From contig CAVXNJ010000003.1 of assembly GCA_963763135.1 (NCBI GenBank), positions 124,001-188,000 on the forward strand: a stretch of DNA of 64,000 nucleotides. The letters are read 5' to 3'. Under the pieces are notes generated by a model. That model saw only the letters and a list, made by a program, of their open reading frames with translations. It was not told the origin of the DNA and did not search any database. Positions within the stretch are counted from its first letter, which is position 1, and every line of letters starts with the position of its first letter. Source of the stretch: JANMZO01 sp963763135 (GTDB lineage: Bacteria > Actinomycetota > Acidimicrobiia > Acidimicrobiales > JANYDT01). This document shows positions 18,207-27,653 of this stretch, piece by piece. The position numbers and the translations under genes were made by a program.

Positions 18207-18939
18207 TCAAATCCGCCTAGCGTGTCGCACGCCGGCCGCGAACAACGCCAAGCCCAGATGCTGTGACTGCTCGACCAGAGTCTGCTGCTTCGCCGTGCGG
18301 TGATGGCGGGGATGCTGTGCGGGGAAGATGTGGTTCTCCGGATGGGGCATGAGGCCGAGGATCCGACCGGTCGTATCGGTCGCGCCGGCGATGTCGGACA
18401 GTGAACCGTTCGGATTGGTGCCGTCGATGTAGCGCAGAGCTCCGTGTCGGGCAATGGTCTCGTCGTCGGCGATGTACCGGCCTTCACCGTGCGCCACCGG
18501 ACATTGCACGGCGTGGTGAAGGCCATCGGTCCAGATGCACCGGTTCTCGGTCGGCTCGATCGTGACCCATCGGCAAACGAACGAGCCCTGCCGCGTTGTG
18601 GGCCAGCGAACCCGGCAGGAGCCCGGTGCGGACCAGCGTCTGGAACCCGTTGCAGATGCCGATTACCGCCTTGCCGTCGGCGACGAACGCCCGCAATTCA
18701 TCGGCCAGGTGGGTGCTCACGTCGCTCGCCCACACGGCGCCGGCACCGAGAGCGTCGCCGTGCGAGAAGCCTCCAGCGAGCACCACGAGCTGGGCGGACC
18801 GCAGGGCGCCGGCGGAGTCCTTCAACGCGTGCAGCGAGATTCGGGTCGTCGTGGCGCCGGCCAACTCCAAAGCGTCCGCGGCGTCGCGGTCGCGGTTGGT
18901 GCCCGGGGCTGTGAGGATCAACGCGTGTGGTGCGCTCAT
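18207..18939 (-). CDS. purQ: FGAM synthase glutaminase subunit, with an apparent +1 frameshift
   Basis: This class I glutamine amidotransferase supplies ammonia to PurL. The first reading frame holds the nucleophile Cys96 (GICNGFQ). The His and Glu of the triad (MPHPENHIFP) are in another frame. The switch is near 18587 (minus-strand GCAGGGCTCG), where removing one base restores GSFVCRWVTIEPTEN and continuous homology. The total length of 733 bases equals 243 codons plus stop plus one extra base. As an essential gene in an otherwise perfect operon, it is probably intact in the organism and misread here. The start ATG overlaps the purSL stop, and the restored stop is one base before purC. Confidence 0.85.
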
Positions 18940-21755
18940 ACGTGTCCCTTCCATGCCTGCACGAGCGTGTCGAGGTCGACCCCGAGTGCCCTGGGTTGGT
19001 CTGTCACGGTGCCTACCACGACGGCTTGATCCCCGAAGCGCTCAAGGACTTCGTTCACCAGTTGCGGTTCGACCTCGACCACGATCCGAGACAGTGACTC
19101 GCTGAACCAGGCCACCGTCGCGTCAGCATGAACACCCGAGAAATCGTGCTCCACGCCGAGACGACCGGCGATCGCCATCTCGGTCAGGGCTACGGCCAGC
19201 CCCCCGTCGGAACAATCATGCGCGCTTACGAACAGCCCGTCGACCGCCGCAGAGTGGAAGCTTCGATAGCGCGCCGGGGCGGTGAAGTCGACCTTCGGCA
19301 ACTCGCCGATCGGGTCCAGGCCGAGCACCGAGTCAAGCCGCGAGCCTCGGAGTTCGTCGCGGGTCGCACCGAGGACAATCAGTCTGTTGCCCGCGGCCTT
19401 GAGGTCGCTGGTCAGGCGTTGGGTCGCATCGGGGACCACGCCGAAGGCCGTGATCACGAGAGTCGGGGGAACCGAGTGCCTCTGACCGTCGCTTCCGAGG
19501 TATTCGTTGTTCAACGAGTCCTTGCCCGATACGAAGGGGGACCGGTGGCGGTGCGCAGCATCGCAACACCCTTCGACCGCGTCGACAAGCTTGCCGAGCG
19601 TTGACGGGCGTCGAGGATTGCCCCAGGAGAAGTTGTCGAGCAGGCACACCCGGTCGGGATCGGCTCCCGTGGCCACCACGTTGCGGATCGCCTCGTCGAT
19701 GACCGCCTCCGCCATCAGTTTGGCATCGAGATCACCGAGACAAACGTTGACGCCGATACCGATCGCGAGCCCGGCAACGCCGGACGATCCCATGGGAATG
19801 ACGACGGCGGCATCAGCCGGGCCATCGTCGAGTGCTCCGGCGTAGGGTCGTCCGATCGTGCGCCCGCCGATCTCGTGGTCGTAGCCACGAACGACGTCTT
19901 CGTTCGAACGCAGCGACGGATCGGCCAGCAGGCGCAGTAACGCACCCTCACGATCCACCGGAGGACGTTCGCCAGAGGTTGCATCGGGAATCGGAAGCGC
20001 TTCGGCCTTCAGATGACGCTGCGGGCGGCCGTTATGGAGGAATGACACGGGGAGGTCAACGACCCGCGTCCCGCCGGCCGTCACGATCAGTCGGCCGTCG
20101 GAACGGAACGCCCCGAGGTCGGTCCACTCGACTTGGTGCTCGTCGCACAGCGTCGCCAGCGCGGTCAGCTTGTCGGGTGCCACCGCGATCACCATCCGCT
20201 CCTGGGCTTCCGACAGCCACACTTCCCATGGTGCTAAGCCCGCATACTTTCTCGGTGCGTTGTCGAGATTCACGTCAGCGCCAAGTTCTTCGGCCATTTC
20301 GCCGATCGCAGACGAAAAGCCTCCGGCCCCGCAGTCGGTGATCGCCGTGTACAGATCGGCCGCAAACGCGTCGTCGATGAGGTCGATCAACAGGCGTTCG
20401 GTGACCGGATCGCCGATCTGAACACTTGCGCCGGCCACATCGCCCGTCGTGGCGTCCATTTCCATCGAGGAGAACGTCGCCCCACGAATCCCGTCGCGTC
20501 CGGTTCGCCCACCCAATGCAACGATGCGATCACCCGGAGAGGCCCCGATGACCTCGCGGCCGACCGGTCGAACGCCGACGCATCCGGCGAACACCAGTGG
20601 GTTGGCGGTGAAGCCCGGGTCGTGGATGATCGCGCCGGCCACGGTGGGAAGGCCGATCTTGTTTCCGTAGTCGGCGACACCGTCGATTACGCCATCTCGG
20701 ATCCGCTGAGGATGCAGCACGCCGTCGGGGAGGGTGTTGGCATCGAGGTCGGTCGGGCCGAAGCACAGCACGTCGGTAATCGCGATCGGTCGGGCCGAAA
20801 CGCCGAGCACATCACGGATCACGCCACCCACACCCGTGTTGGAGCCACCGAATGGTTCGATCGCCGACGGGTGGTTGTGCGTCTCGGCCTTCACCGCGAT
20901 GTCGACAAGATCATCGAACGCCACGATGCCCACGTTGCCGACGAAGGCGGACCTGACCCAGGGTGCCGCAATCTGCTCGGTGCAATCGCGCAGCTGCCGC
21001 ATCAGCGGGCGAACGTTGCGGCCGTCGGTGAAGGTGATGTCGGCCCGGAACGTGGTGTGCGCGCAGTGCTCACTCCACGTTTGGGCAACGGTTTCGAGTT
21101 CCGCATCGGTCGGATCGCGTTGCTCGCTGACGAACCAGGTCTGGACAGCAAGCATCTGATCCAGATCGAGTGCGAGCCCACGCTCACCGGAGAGAGCGAT
21201 GAGCGCGTCGTTGTTCAGATTGCGAAGGCTGACCGTGTCAATCGTGGAGTTGTCGCCGGAGATGTCGGGGAACGGAGCTTCGATGCTGCCGAAGGAGAAC
21301 CGTTCGACGACGGTGTTGGCAAGTAGGCGCTTCACCAGACGCTCGACATCGGCGCGCTCCGTGGGACCGGCAATCGTGAAACGCTTGCCCGATGCGGCCC
21401 GGATCCGGTGGCCCACGCTTCGCGCCACATGCTCCAGTGCTTCAGCGGTCGGATCGGTGACGCCGGGTATCTTCGCGGTTTCCACGATCCAGCGCCCATC
21501 CGGCAACCGTTCGGGAAGCGGTTCGGTCGCAAAGTGGCCGTTCTGAATCGCAGGGTCGATCACGGTCGTGGGATCGAACTCAGACACGTTCGGTTCGACG
21601 GTGGTGCCCGACTGCACATCCCTTGACGCATAGAACCAGAGGTCCGCGGTCTCGATCCCGGTCACGCTCGGAACGCCGAGATGCCGGGCGTCGTGGACCA
21701 TCTTCTCGCGCGCATCGCCCTCGAATGGCTCAACGACGTAGCACCGTACCTTCAC
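18936..21755 (-). CDS. purL: FGAM synthase, fused PurS-PurL type
   Basis: A 939-residue synthetase converting FGAR, glutamine and ATP to FGAM. The first 185 or so residues are extra relative to the roughly 740-residue bacterial PurL. They include a PurS-like stretch (VETAKIPGVTDPTAEALEHV), so the small subunit appears to be fused in. The rest is a normal PurL with WSEHCAHTTFRA, KAETHNHPSAIEPFGG, DCGAGGFSSAIGEMA and SAHDCSDGGLAVAL. Separate PurQ is encoded next, overlapping by ATGA. This is the first gene of the operon. The 155-base upstream gap must carry the promoter, but I see no clear box. Confidence 0.93.
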   Translation of the reverse strand: MKVRCYVVEPFEGDAREKMVHDARHLGVPSVTGIETADLWFYASRDVQSGTTVEPNVSEFDPTTVIDPAIQNGHFATEPLPERLPDGRWIVETAKIPGVTDPTAEALEHVARSVGHRIRAASGKRFTIAGPTERADVERLVKRLLANTVVERFSFGSIEAPFPDISGDNSTIDTVSLRNLNNDALIALSGERGLALDLDQMLAVQTWFVSEQRDPTDAELETVAQTWSEHCAHTTFRADITFTDGRNVRPLMRQLRDCTEQIAAPWVRSAFVGNVGIVAFDDLVDIAVKAETHNHPSAIEPFGGSNTGVGGVIRDVLGVSARPIAITDVLCFGPTDLDANTLPDGVLHPQRIRDGVIDGVADYGNKIGLPTVAGAIIHDPGFTANPLVFAGCVGVRPVGREVIGASPGDRIVALGGRTGRDGIRGATFSSMEMDATTGDVAGASVQIGDPVTERLLIDLIDDAFAADLYTAITDCGAGGFSSAIGEMAEELGADVNLDNAPRKYAGLAPWEVWLSEAQERMVIAVAPDKLTALATLCDEHQVEWTDLGAFRSDGRLIVTAGGTRVVDLPVSFLHNGRPQRHLKAEALPIPDATSGERPPVDREGALLRLLADPSLRSNEDVVRGYDHEIGGRTIGRPYAGALDDGPADAAVVIPMGSSGVAGLAIGIGVNVCLGDLDAKLMAEAVIDEAIRNVVATGADPDRVCLLDNFSWGNPRRPSTLGKLVDAVEGCCDAAHRHRSPFVSGKDSLNNEYLGSDGQRHSVPPTLVITAFGVVPDATQRLTSDLKAAGNRLIVLGATRDELRGSRLDSVLGLDPIGELPKVDFTAPARYRSFHSAAVDGLFVSAHDCSDGGLAVALTEMAIAGRLGVEHDFSGVHADATVAWFSESLSRIVVEVEPQLVNEVLERFGDQAVVVGTVTDQPRALGVDLDTLVQAWKGHV

Positions 21756-21910
21756 GCAGGCACCTTACCGGTCAGCGATCTTTACGTTCTGTCCGCGATC
21801 GATCGGGTAGCAGTACGTGGCGGTGATCCAGCGGCTGGTCGGAGTGAAGCCGAAGGGCGACCTGTTGGGAATGGAAAAACGGCCACCAGGAGTGGTATCC
21901 GTAGCTTCCG

Positions 21911-22946
21911 TCAGCGAGTTGCCGACTTCAGCAGTTGAACCACTTCGTCATAATCATCGGCTCTGGTTGTTTCGGCTCGGTTGGTCAGGCACTCGTCGAG
22001 CGCGGTTCGGCCGTGAGTGTCGACCCGAGCGGGATCCGCCCCATGGGCGAGCAGTGACCTGACGCTCGCCGGGCGTCCGTTCGACGCAGCGAGAACCAGG
22101 GGGTGTCGCCCAAACACCTCGTCGGTGGCGTCCACCGGAGCTCCGGCCTTGACCAACGTGTCGATGACACCGATTCGCTGATGGTCAGCCGCCATGATAA
22201 GTGCACGTAGTAGTGACTGCTCGGGGGTGTCGGGAGCCAGCCACCCGTTGACGTCACCCGCTGCGGCGGCTTCTTCGATGGACCTGACTCGGGCGCCCGC
22301 CGTGACGAGGACGTCGATCACGTCGGTCATGCCGAACACCGCGGCATGCAGCAAAGCGGATCCGCCCGGAACACCGCCCGCGTTGGAGGCGGCGGTGGCG
22401 TCGATGTCGGCGCCTGCCGCAATCAGCACCGCGGCGACATCGGCATCGCCGTAGCTCGCTGCGGTGATAAGCGGTGTTTCGGTGTCGCCGGGGTTACCGT
22501 CAACCGGAGCGCCGGCGGCGATCAGCACATGGGCCACCGACGCGCTGTGGGCCACGTCACGCCACTTTCCGGTGGCCGTGTCGTAGCGGGCCATCGCCAC
22601 GTAACCGAGTGGGGAGGCACCCTTCGGGTGGTCCCGCCAATGTTGGAGTTCCTCCGTCGCCATGTCGGGATGCTCGGCCAGGAACGAGGCAAGTGCTCCG
22701 GCGTCGCGGAGGTCGAGGATCCTTCGCCGTGCCACTTCGAGTTGCATCTTCGGCCAACTGGCGAAACCGTACTGTCGAGCGAGGCGGAGTTGGGCGGCCG
22801 CGAGGTTTGTCCCCGCGTTCGATCTCACCGATCCAGGCAGCAGATTCCGCGTCGCCAAGGCGGGCGGCTCGCAATCGTTCCTTCGCGATTCGGCGAAGCT
22901 GGTTGACGTCGGGGCGAGGTGGTAGAGCGGACGTTGGCGTGGACAT
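21911..22946 (-). CDS. Ankyrin-repeat protein, with an apparent +1 frameshift
   Basis: The restored protein is about 344 residues. The N-terminal frame begins MSTPTSALPPRPDVNQLRR and contains AKERLRAARLGDAES. The second frame, entered near 22819, continues LAAAQLRLARQYGFASWPKM, the usual follow-on in this family, then ankyrin repeats (TPLITAASYGDADVAAVLIAAGADID, HPLVLAASNGRPASVRSLLAHGAD). Total length is a multiple of three plus one, consistent with a single extra base. It is presumably a cytoplasmic protein-interaction protein with no enzymatic motif. The partner is unknown. It stands alone between the purine operon and the cupin gene. Confidence 0.75.
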
Positions 22947-23115
22947 GATGTCTCCTTATCAGCCAGCAGTTCGCGAACCGGCAGGAAGACGTCGGCACGG
23001 ACGGGTGTCGAATCGTTTACAACAGCAGAGGTGGACTCAGTCCTGCCCGCGAACCCGGATGCGCCCTCGACGCAGGGGCCATGATAGACGAATCGATGCG
23101 TTTACGGTTGCCCGG

Positions 23116-23634
23116 TCATGTCTCCGGAGTCATTCGAAGCGGACCACCGTCACGGACAAGTGATCGTATGCGCGCTTCATAGTTTGGCCAGCGGGCGATA
23201 AGTGGTTCAGCCGCGCTTCCCTCGTAGTCAGCCTCAGTGAACCCCGGAGCCATGGTGCAACCGAATAGGGAATACGAACCGCCGGTGATGGTTCGGCCTC
23301 CCATCCAGGTTCCTGCGGGAACCACGAGCTGAACGTGCTGTCCGGCCAACAGATCGCGGCCGAGAACCGGTTCGCTCACCGACCCGTCGGCATGCAGGAG
23401 AAGCAACTGGAACGGATCGCCGAGATAGAAGTGCCAGATCTCGTCGGTTGGTAGACGATGCATGGCCGAGAACGAATCCGGCTCATCGGTCTGCAGCGCG
23501 TAGATGCAGGTTCCGGCGGGTTGGCCCGACTCGAGACGGGTGCCCGATCGCCACGTCTGACGAAAGTAGCCACCTTCAGCCTCGAGAGCCACGAGGCCGA
23601 GTTGTTCGATGAGCGTTGCGGCCTCAGGGTTCAC
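23116..23634 (-). CDS. Cupin, DUF985 family
   Basis: A 172-residue single-domain cupin of the DUF985 (Cupin_5) family. It shows the family start EAATLIEQLGLVALEAEGGYF, then SAMHRLPTDEIWHFYLGDPF and a second cupin motif near VPAGTWMGGR. The GTG at 23634 overlaps the aldolase stop as GTGA, making it the last gene of the four-gene nucleoside operon. Its fold recalls sugar-binding or sugar-isomerising cupins, but no reaction is established. It is not the acireductone dioxygenase cupin of methionine salvage, because it lacks that family's metal motif pattern. Confidence 0.85.
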   Translation of the reverse strand: MNPEAATLIEQLGLVALEAEGGYFRQTWRSGTRLESGQPAGTCIYALQTDEPDSFSAMHRLPTDEIWHFYLGDPFQLLLLHADGSVSEPVLGRDLLAGQHVQLVVPAGTWMGGRTITGGSYSLFGCTMAPGFTEADYEGSAAEPLIARWPNYEARIRSLVRDGGPLRMTPET

Positions 23635-24353
23635 CGCTTCCTCCGGGTCTTCGACGGGGCCACGTCGGCCGCGGCCGCTTCGCGTCCGATGCCGACCGAG
23701 TAACTGCGTCCGATGAGATCCTGCACCTCCGGTTCCAGCACCACGGCCGACCCGACGTTGCTCGGAATGGTCGACGCCAGGTACAGCACGTTGGCCACCC
23801 ACTCGACCTGCGCCGCCACGTTGTATGCGACTTCAAGGTCGTCAGCGATGGCGACAACCCCGTGATTGGCGAGGAGCACGGCACGACTCCCGGGCTGTCG
23901 GGCGAAGGTGCGAAGGGTCGCGTCTCCCAAATCGTGCGTACCCGGTGCCTCGTAGTCGGTGACGAGAATCTTCTCGGCGTGCATGGCGATGTTCTCGTTG
24001 CAGATGAACGGCAGATCCCGGCGGGCCACGGCGAACGCTGCCGCGTACCTGGAGTGCGTATGGACAATCGCGGACACGTCCGGCATCGCGCGGTAAATGG
24101 CCAGATGGAGGGCGAGTTCGCTCGTCGGTCTACGCGGACCTTTGAATGAGCCGTCGACCGTCGACACGACCGGGTGGTCAGCGGGTTTGAGTTGATTGTA
24201 CGGAACGCCGCCGGCCGTCACGACGAACGAGTCCGAGGTGGTACGTACACTTATGTTTCCGGAGGATGCAACCACGAGGCCATCGGCCACCATTCGGAGG
24301 CACGTGTCGTGCACCTGCCGACGGGCGGCGGCCACACCGATCGTGGAACTCAC
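23631..24353 (-). CDS. Class II aldolase, fuculose-1-phosphate-aldolase-like
   Basis: A 240-residue zinc-type aldolase. The expected metal ligands are His98 and His100 (VHTHSRYA) and His164 (LANHGVVA), with the catalytic Glu79 (TSELALH). SSGNIS near residue 31 is the phosphate-binding loop. It starts with GTG, overlapping the deaminase stop as GTGA. With phosphorylase and mtnA next door, the best inferred job is cleavage of 5-methylthio- or 5-deoxy-ribulose-1-phosphate to DHAP and an aldehyde. The alternative is the related dehydratase MtnB; the overall pattern looks closer to FucA. Confidence 0.85.
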   Translation of the reverse strand: MSSTIGVAAARRQVHDTCLRMVADGLVVASSGNISVRTTSDSFVVTAGGVPYNQLKPADHPVVSTVDGSFKGPRRPTSELALHLAIYRAMPDVSAIVHTHSRYAAAFAVARRDLPFICNENIAMHAEKILVTDYEAPGTHDLGDATLRTFARQPGSRAVLLANHGVVAIADDLEVAYNVAAQVEWVANVLYLASTIPSNVGSAVVLEPEVQDLIGRSYSVGIGREAAAADVAPSKTRRKR

Positions 24354-25690
24354 AGCATCTCCCTGACCCGGGATATCTGCTGTTCGGCCCGTTTCAGGAT
24401 CTCCGATGGGCGGGCGTTGACCAGGGTGCTGTCGTTGACTACAAGCCGACCGTGATGAATGACGTGGGCGACCTCCCGTCGGGTTGCCGCGTAAGCCAGG
24501 GTCGAAATGGGGTCGAACGACGGGGACAGCGCGAGCGAGTCATGCTGCATCACGATCAGGTCGGCCCACTTCCCGACCTCGATCGAACCCGTCTCGTCGC
24601 CGGTTCCGGCAGCCAGCGCACCGTGGCGCGTGGCCATGGCGACGACCTGCGCCGCTCCCAGCGTCGTAGGGTTTCCACTCGATGCTTTGCGCGCATAGGA
24701 AGCGAGTCGCATCGCCACCCACAGATCGAGGTCGTTGGCCGATGCCGCGCCGTCGGTGCCCAGGGCCACGTTGATCCCGGCATCGAGGTAACGCTCGATG
24801 GGGGCGAGACCACTCGACAGTTTGAAGTTGGAGGCCGGGTTGTGGGCAACGTGGGCGCCGGCCGCTGCAGTGAGCTCAATGTCGGAATCGGAGAGATGGA
24901 CAGCGTGGGCAAGGACCGTTCGGTGGCCGAGTAGCCCGGTGTCATGGAGAACTCGTACCGGCGTACGGCCACCGTGTCGGGTCGCGACCTGAAGAAGTTC
25001 CGCCTGCGTTTCCGCCGCGTGGACATGGACGCGAGCCTGATGCCGGGTGGCCAGATCCGCCAGCGTTATCAGTTGCGCTTCGCTGAGCAGGTACGTCGAG
25101 TGCGGACAGATCCATTTCGGCCGACCCAAAACGTCGGCTTCGGCCAGCCACGCTTCGGCTTCGGCCATGCGCTGCCCGAACTCCTTGTGATCGGGCCCGT
25201 CGAACTCGAAGAATACGGGACCATTGTGGACTGTAGTGCCGAGTGCGGCGGCAACGGCCAGAACCCGGTCCGGAGAGAAGTACATGTCGATGGTCGATGT
25301 GATCCCGCCCAGAAGGCTCTCGCCGAGCGCGATTTCCGTGCCAGCTTCCACGAAGGCGGGATCAACGAGCGCGCCTTCGATCGGGAGCACGCGGCCGAGA
25401 AAGCCGTCGAGATCACGGTCATCGGCTACCCCGCGGAGCAGGGTCATGGCGAGGTGTGCGTGAGTGTTGATCAACCCGGGCAGCACAATCGCCCCCTTCG
25501 CATCGACCGTCGATCCTGCTTGCGGAGCTTCGGCCGCAGACCCGACAAACGTGATTCGACCGTTGCTGATCGCGATCGTTGCGCTCGGCACGACAGTTTG
25601 GGCCAAGTCCGCGGTTACGACGGTGGCGTTGATGATCGACAGCTCCGCCGGGACAGCGGGTCTGGCCGGGGCTGGCTCTACGTTGGTCAT
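24350..25690 (-). CDS. Amidohydrolase, MTA/SAH-deaminase type
   Basis: A 446-residue metal-dependent hydrolase. The start ATG at 25690 overlaps the phosphorylase stop as ATGA. Metal ligands are visible as His77/His79 (NTHAHLAMTLLRG), HVHAAET, a later HAVHL and GTDGAASANDLD. The LLRG and GTDGAAS-ND-D signatures are those of 5'-methylthioadenosine / S-adenosylhomocysteine deaminases. The likely reaction is deamination of MTA, SAH or 5'-deoxyadenosine to the inosine form. This matches the neighbouring 6-oxopurine phosphorylase. Other nucleoside or guanine-like substrates cannot be excluded. Confidence 0.87.
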   Translation of the reverse strand: MTNVEPAPARPAVPAELSIINATVVTADLAQTVVPSATIAISNGRITFVGSAAEAPQAGSTVDAKGAIVLPGLINTHAHLAMTLLRGVADDRDLDGFLGRVLPIEGALVDPAFVEAGTEIALGESLLGGITSTIDMYFSPDRVLAVAAALGTTVHNGPVFFEFDGPDHKEFGQRMAEAEAWLAEADVLGRPKWICPHSTYLLSEAQLITLADLATRHQARVHVHAAETQAELLQVATRHGGRTPVRVLHDTGLLGHRTVLAHAVHLSDSDIELTAAAGAHVAHNPASNFKLSSGLAPIERYLDAGINVALGTDGAASANDLDLWVAMRLASYARKASSGNPTTLGAAQVVAMATRHGALAAGTGDETGSIEVGKWADLIVMQHDSLALSPSFDPISTLAYAATRREVAHVIHHGRLVVNDSTLVNARPSEILKRAEQQISRVREML

Positions 25691-26541
25691 GTTGCGGCAA
25701 GGACCCGTTCGTCGGCGATGCGGTCGATGATTCCACCGAGAAGCGAAATCAGCCGCGGGGCGGCTGCGTTTCCTGCAGCGATCACGTCGTCGCCGTCGAG
25801 CGCGACGGGGCTGAGTCCGGCCGCCAGGTTCGTGGCCAGCGAGATGCCGAGGATCTTCATCCGGACATGGCGCGCGGCGATCGCTTCGAGCACCGTCGAC
25901 ATGCCGACCAGATCCGCTCCCCAACGAATGAATGCCTGAATCTCCGCTGGAGTCTCAAAGTGCGGGCCGTTGAGTCCGACGTACACGCCCTCTGGCAGCG
26001 AAGGGTCGACCCGGTGGGCCAATTCCCGGAGGTCGTTCGCGTACAGATCGGTGAGGTCGCAGAACCGTGGACCGTGCGGGGCCGGCGGATTTGCTCCGGT
26101 CAGGGGCGACTTGTTCGTGAAGTTGATGTGGTCGCTGATCAGCACGGGGGTGCCGACCGACCACTCGGGTCGCATGTATCCGGCGCCGTTCGTGATGATG
26201 GCCATGCGACAGCCCGCCGCCGCCGCCGTCCGGACGCCGTGCACGACGGTCGAGGGCTCGTGACCCTCGTAGCCGTGCACACGGCCGAGAAACGCAAGAA
26301 CCTTGAGTCCGCTGCGTTCAAACGACCGGATCGAGCTGCCATGACCGAGTGCGGAGGGCATCGGAAATCCCGGGAGCGACGATACGGAAAGGTCGACCGC
26401 CGGGGCGTCAAGACTTAATCCGTCGGCCACGTTTGACCACCCGGATCCGAGCACGATCATCAGGTCGTGGTTTGCCCTTCCGGTCTTTTCGGCCAGAACG
26501 GCCGCAGCTTGGTCAGCCAGAGCAAACGGTTCGATCGTCAC
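25687..26541 (-). CDS. Purine nucleoside phosphorylase (6-oxopurine type)
   Basis: A 284-residue trimeric-type nucleoside phosphorylase. It has LGSGWSNVAD for phosphate, ITNGAGYMRP, GPHFETPAEI with Glu196, VGMSTVLEAIAARH, and ISLATN with Asn238. The Glu/Asn pair is the hallmark of inosine/guanosine-specific PNP, whereas MTA phosphorylases have Asp at the Asn site. It should therefore split inosine-type nucleosides, including methylthioinosine made by the adjacent deaminase. It is the first gene of an operon (phosphorylase, deaminase, aldolase, cupin), divergent from mtnA across about 77 bases. Confidence 0.9.
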   Translation of the reverse strand: MTIEPFALADQAAAVLAEKTGRANHDLMIVLGSGWSNVADGLSLDAPAVDLSVSSLPGFPMPSALGHGSSIRSFERSGLKVLAFLGRVHGYEGHEPSTVVHGVRTAAAAGCRMAIITNGAGYMRPEWSVGTPVLISDHINFTNKSPLTGANPPAPHGPRFCDLTDLYANDLRELAHRVDPSLPEGVYVGLNGPHFETPAEIQAFIRWGADLVGMSTVLEAIAARHVRMKILGISLATNLAAGLSPVALDGDDVIAAGNAAAPRLISLLGGIIDRIADERVLAAT

Positions 26542-26618
26542 CTCGCCATGTTGTCAGATAGTGGGTGCCCATCGGGCGATTGCCGTGCGCCCGGAACCTG
26601 TCGTGGAAGGATTGCGGG

Positions 26619-27653
26619 GTGACTACGTCCGGGCTCCCCAGAACCATTGACTGGCGCGGCGACCATGCCGTCCTGATCGACCAGACCCTACTTCCGAACG
26701 ATTTGGTGATGGTTGATGTCCGCGACGTCGACACGATGATCGATGCCATCAAGCGGCTCGCGGTTCGGGGTGCCCCGGCGATCGGTGTCGCCGGGGCGCT
26801 TGGCGTGGCGATCGCCTCCGTTCGGGCCGAACATGACGGGCGCGATTCGGCGTGGGTGCACGCGGAGGCCGACCGGATTGCTGTCGCCCGACCGACGGCG
26901 GTGAATCTGACCTGGGCGGTCAACGCAATGCGGCCATTCATCGATCAGGGGTGCGACGCGGTGATTGCGGCAGCCACCGCGCTGCTCGAAGACGACGTTG
27001 TCACCCAGTCCCGGCTCGGTCAGCGCGGTGCCGACCTGGTGAACGAACTGTGCGCCCAGGTGATCGAACGAGAGGGTGGCGTTCGTGTGCACACGCACTG
27101 CAACGCAGGCGGGCTCGCCTGTGTCGAGTGGGGTACCGCTCTGGGGGTCGTGCGGGCGCTCCACGAGCGGGGTCAGGTGCGGGAAGTCTTCGCCGATGAG
27201 ACGCGTCCGCTCCTGCAGGGGGCGCGCCTGACCGCGTACGAACTGGGTGCGATGGGCATTCCGCATCGGGTGCTCGTCGACGGTGCCGGTCCGTCGGCGA
27301 TCCGTTTGGGGTTGGTTGACTGCGTCATCATCGGGGCCGACCGTATCGCCGCGAACGGTGATACGGCGAACAAGATCGGTAGCTATCCGCTCGCCCTGGC
27401 CGCCGCCCGGGCGGGTATCCCGTTTCTCGTGGCCGCCCCCGAATCGACGGTTGATGTGTCAACTCCCACGGGTGATGCCATTCACATCGAAGAGCGTTCG
27501 GCCGACGAGGTCCATCATTTCGGTGGCCGCCGGGTCACTCCCACCGGCTCCGGAGCCTGGAATCCCGCCTTCGATGTGACCCCGGCGGATCTCATCACGG
27601 CGATCATCACTGACCGGCGAGTCGTGCGTCCGGCCGAGGGGGAGGGGCTATGA
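26619..27653 (+). CDS. mtnA: S-methyl-5-thioribose-1-phosphate isomerase
   Basis: A 344-residue aldose-ketose isomerase from the GTG at 26619, which has GGAAGG about 9 bases upstream; in-frame codons reach back to 26565. Signature residues are the catalytic Cys161 in HTHCNAGG and Asp241 in GADRIAANGDTANKIG, plus RGAPAIGVAGA. It converts methylthioribose-1-phosphate (or 5-deoxyribose-1-phosphate) to the ribulose form. It overlaps the downstream SDR gene as ATGA and is divergent from the phosphorylase operon. No mtnK, mtnC, mtnD or mtnW is in the window, which argues against classical methionine salvage here. Confidence 0.93.
   Translation: MTTSGLPRTIDWRGDHAVLIDQTLLPNDLVMVDVRDVDTMIDAIKRLAVRGAPAIGVAGALGVAIASVRAEHDGRDSAWVHAEADRIAVARPTAVNLTWAVNAMRPFIDQGCDAVIAAATALLEDDVVTQSRLGQRGADLVNELCAQVIEREGGVRVHTHCNAGGLACVEWGTALGVVRALHERGQVREVFADETRPLLQGARLTAYELGAMGIPHRVLVDGAGPSAIRLGLVDCVIIGADRIAANGDTANKIGSYPLALAAARAGIPFLVAAPESTVDVSTPTGDAIHIEERSADEVHHFGGRRVTPTGSGAWNPAFDVTPADLITAIITDRRVVRPAEGEGL

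Noticed and set aside
21771..21900. A short minus-strand frame (ending in ATYCYPIDRGQNVKIADR) upstream of purSL
   Set aside because: It has no clear start codon or ribosome site and sits where the purine promoter is expected. It could be a leader peptide or chance.
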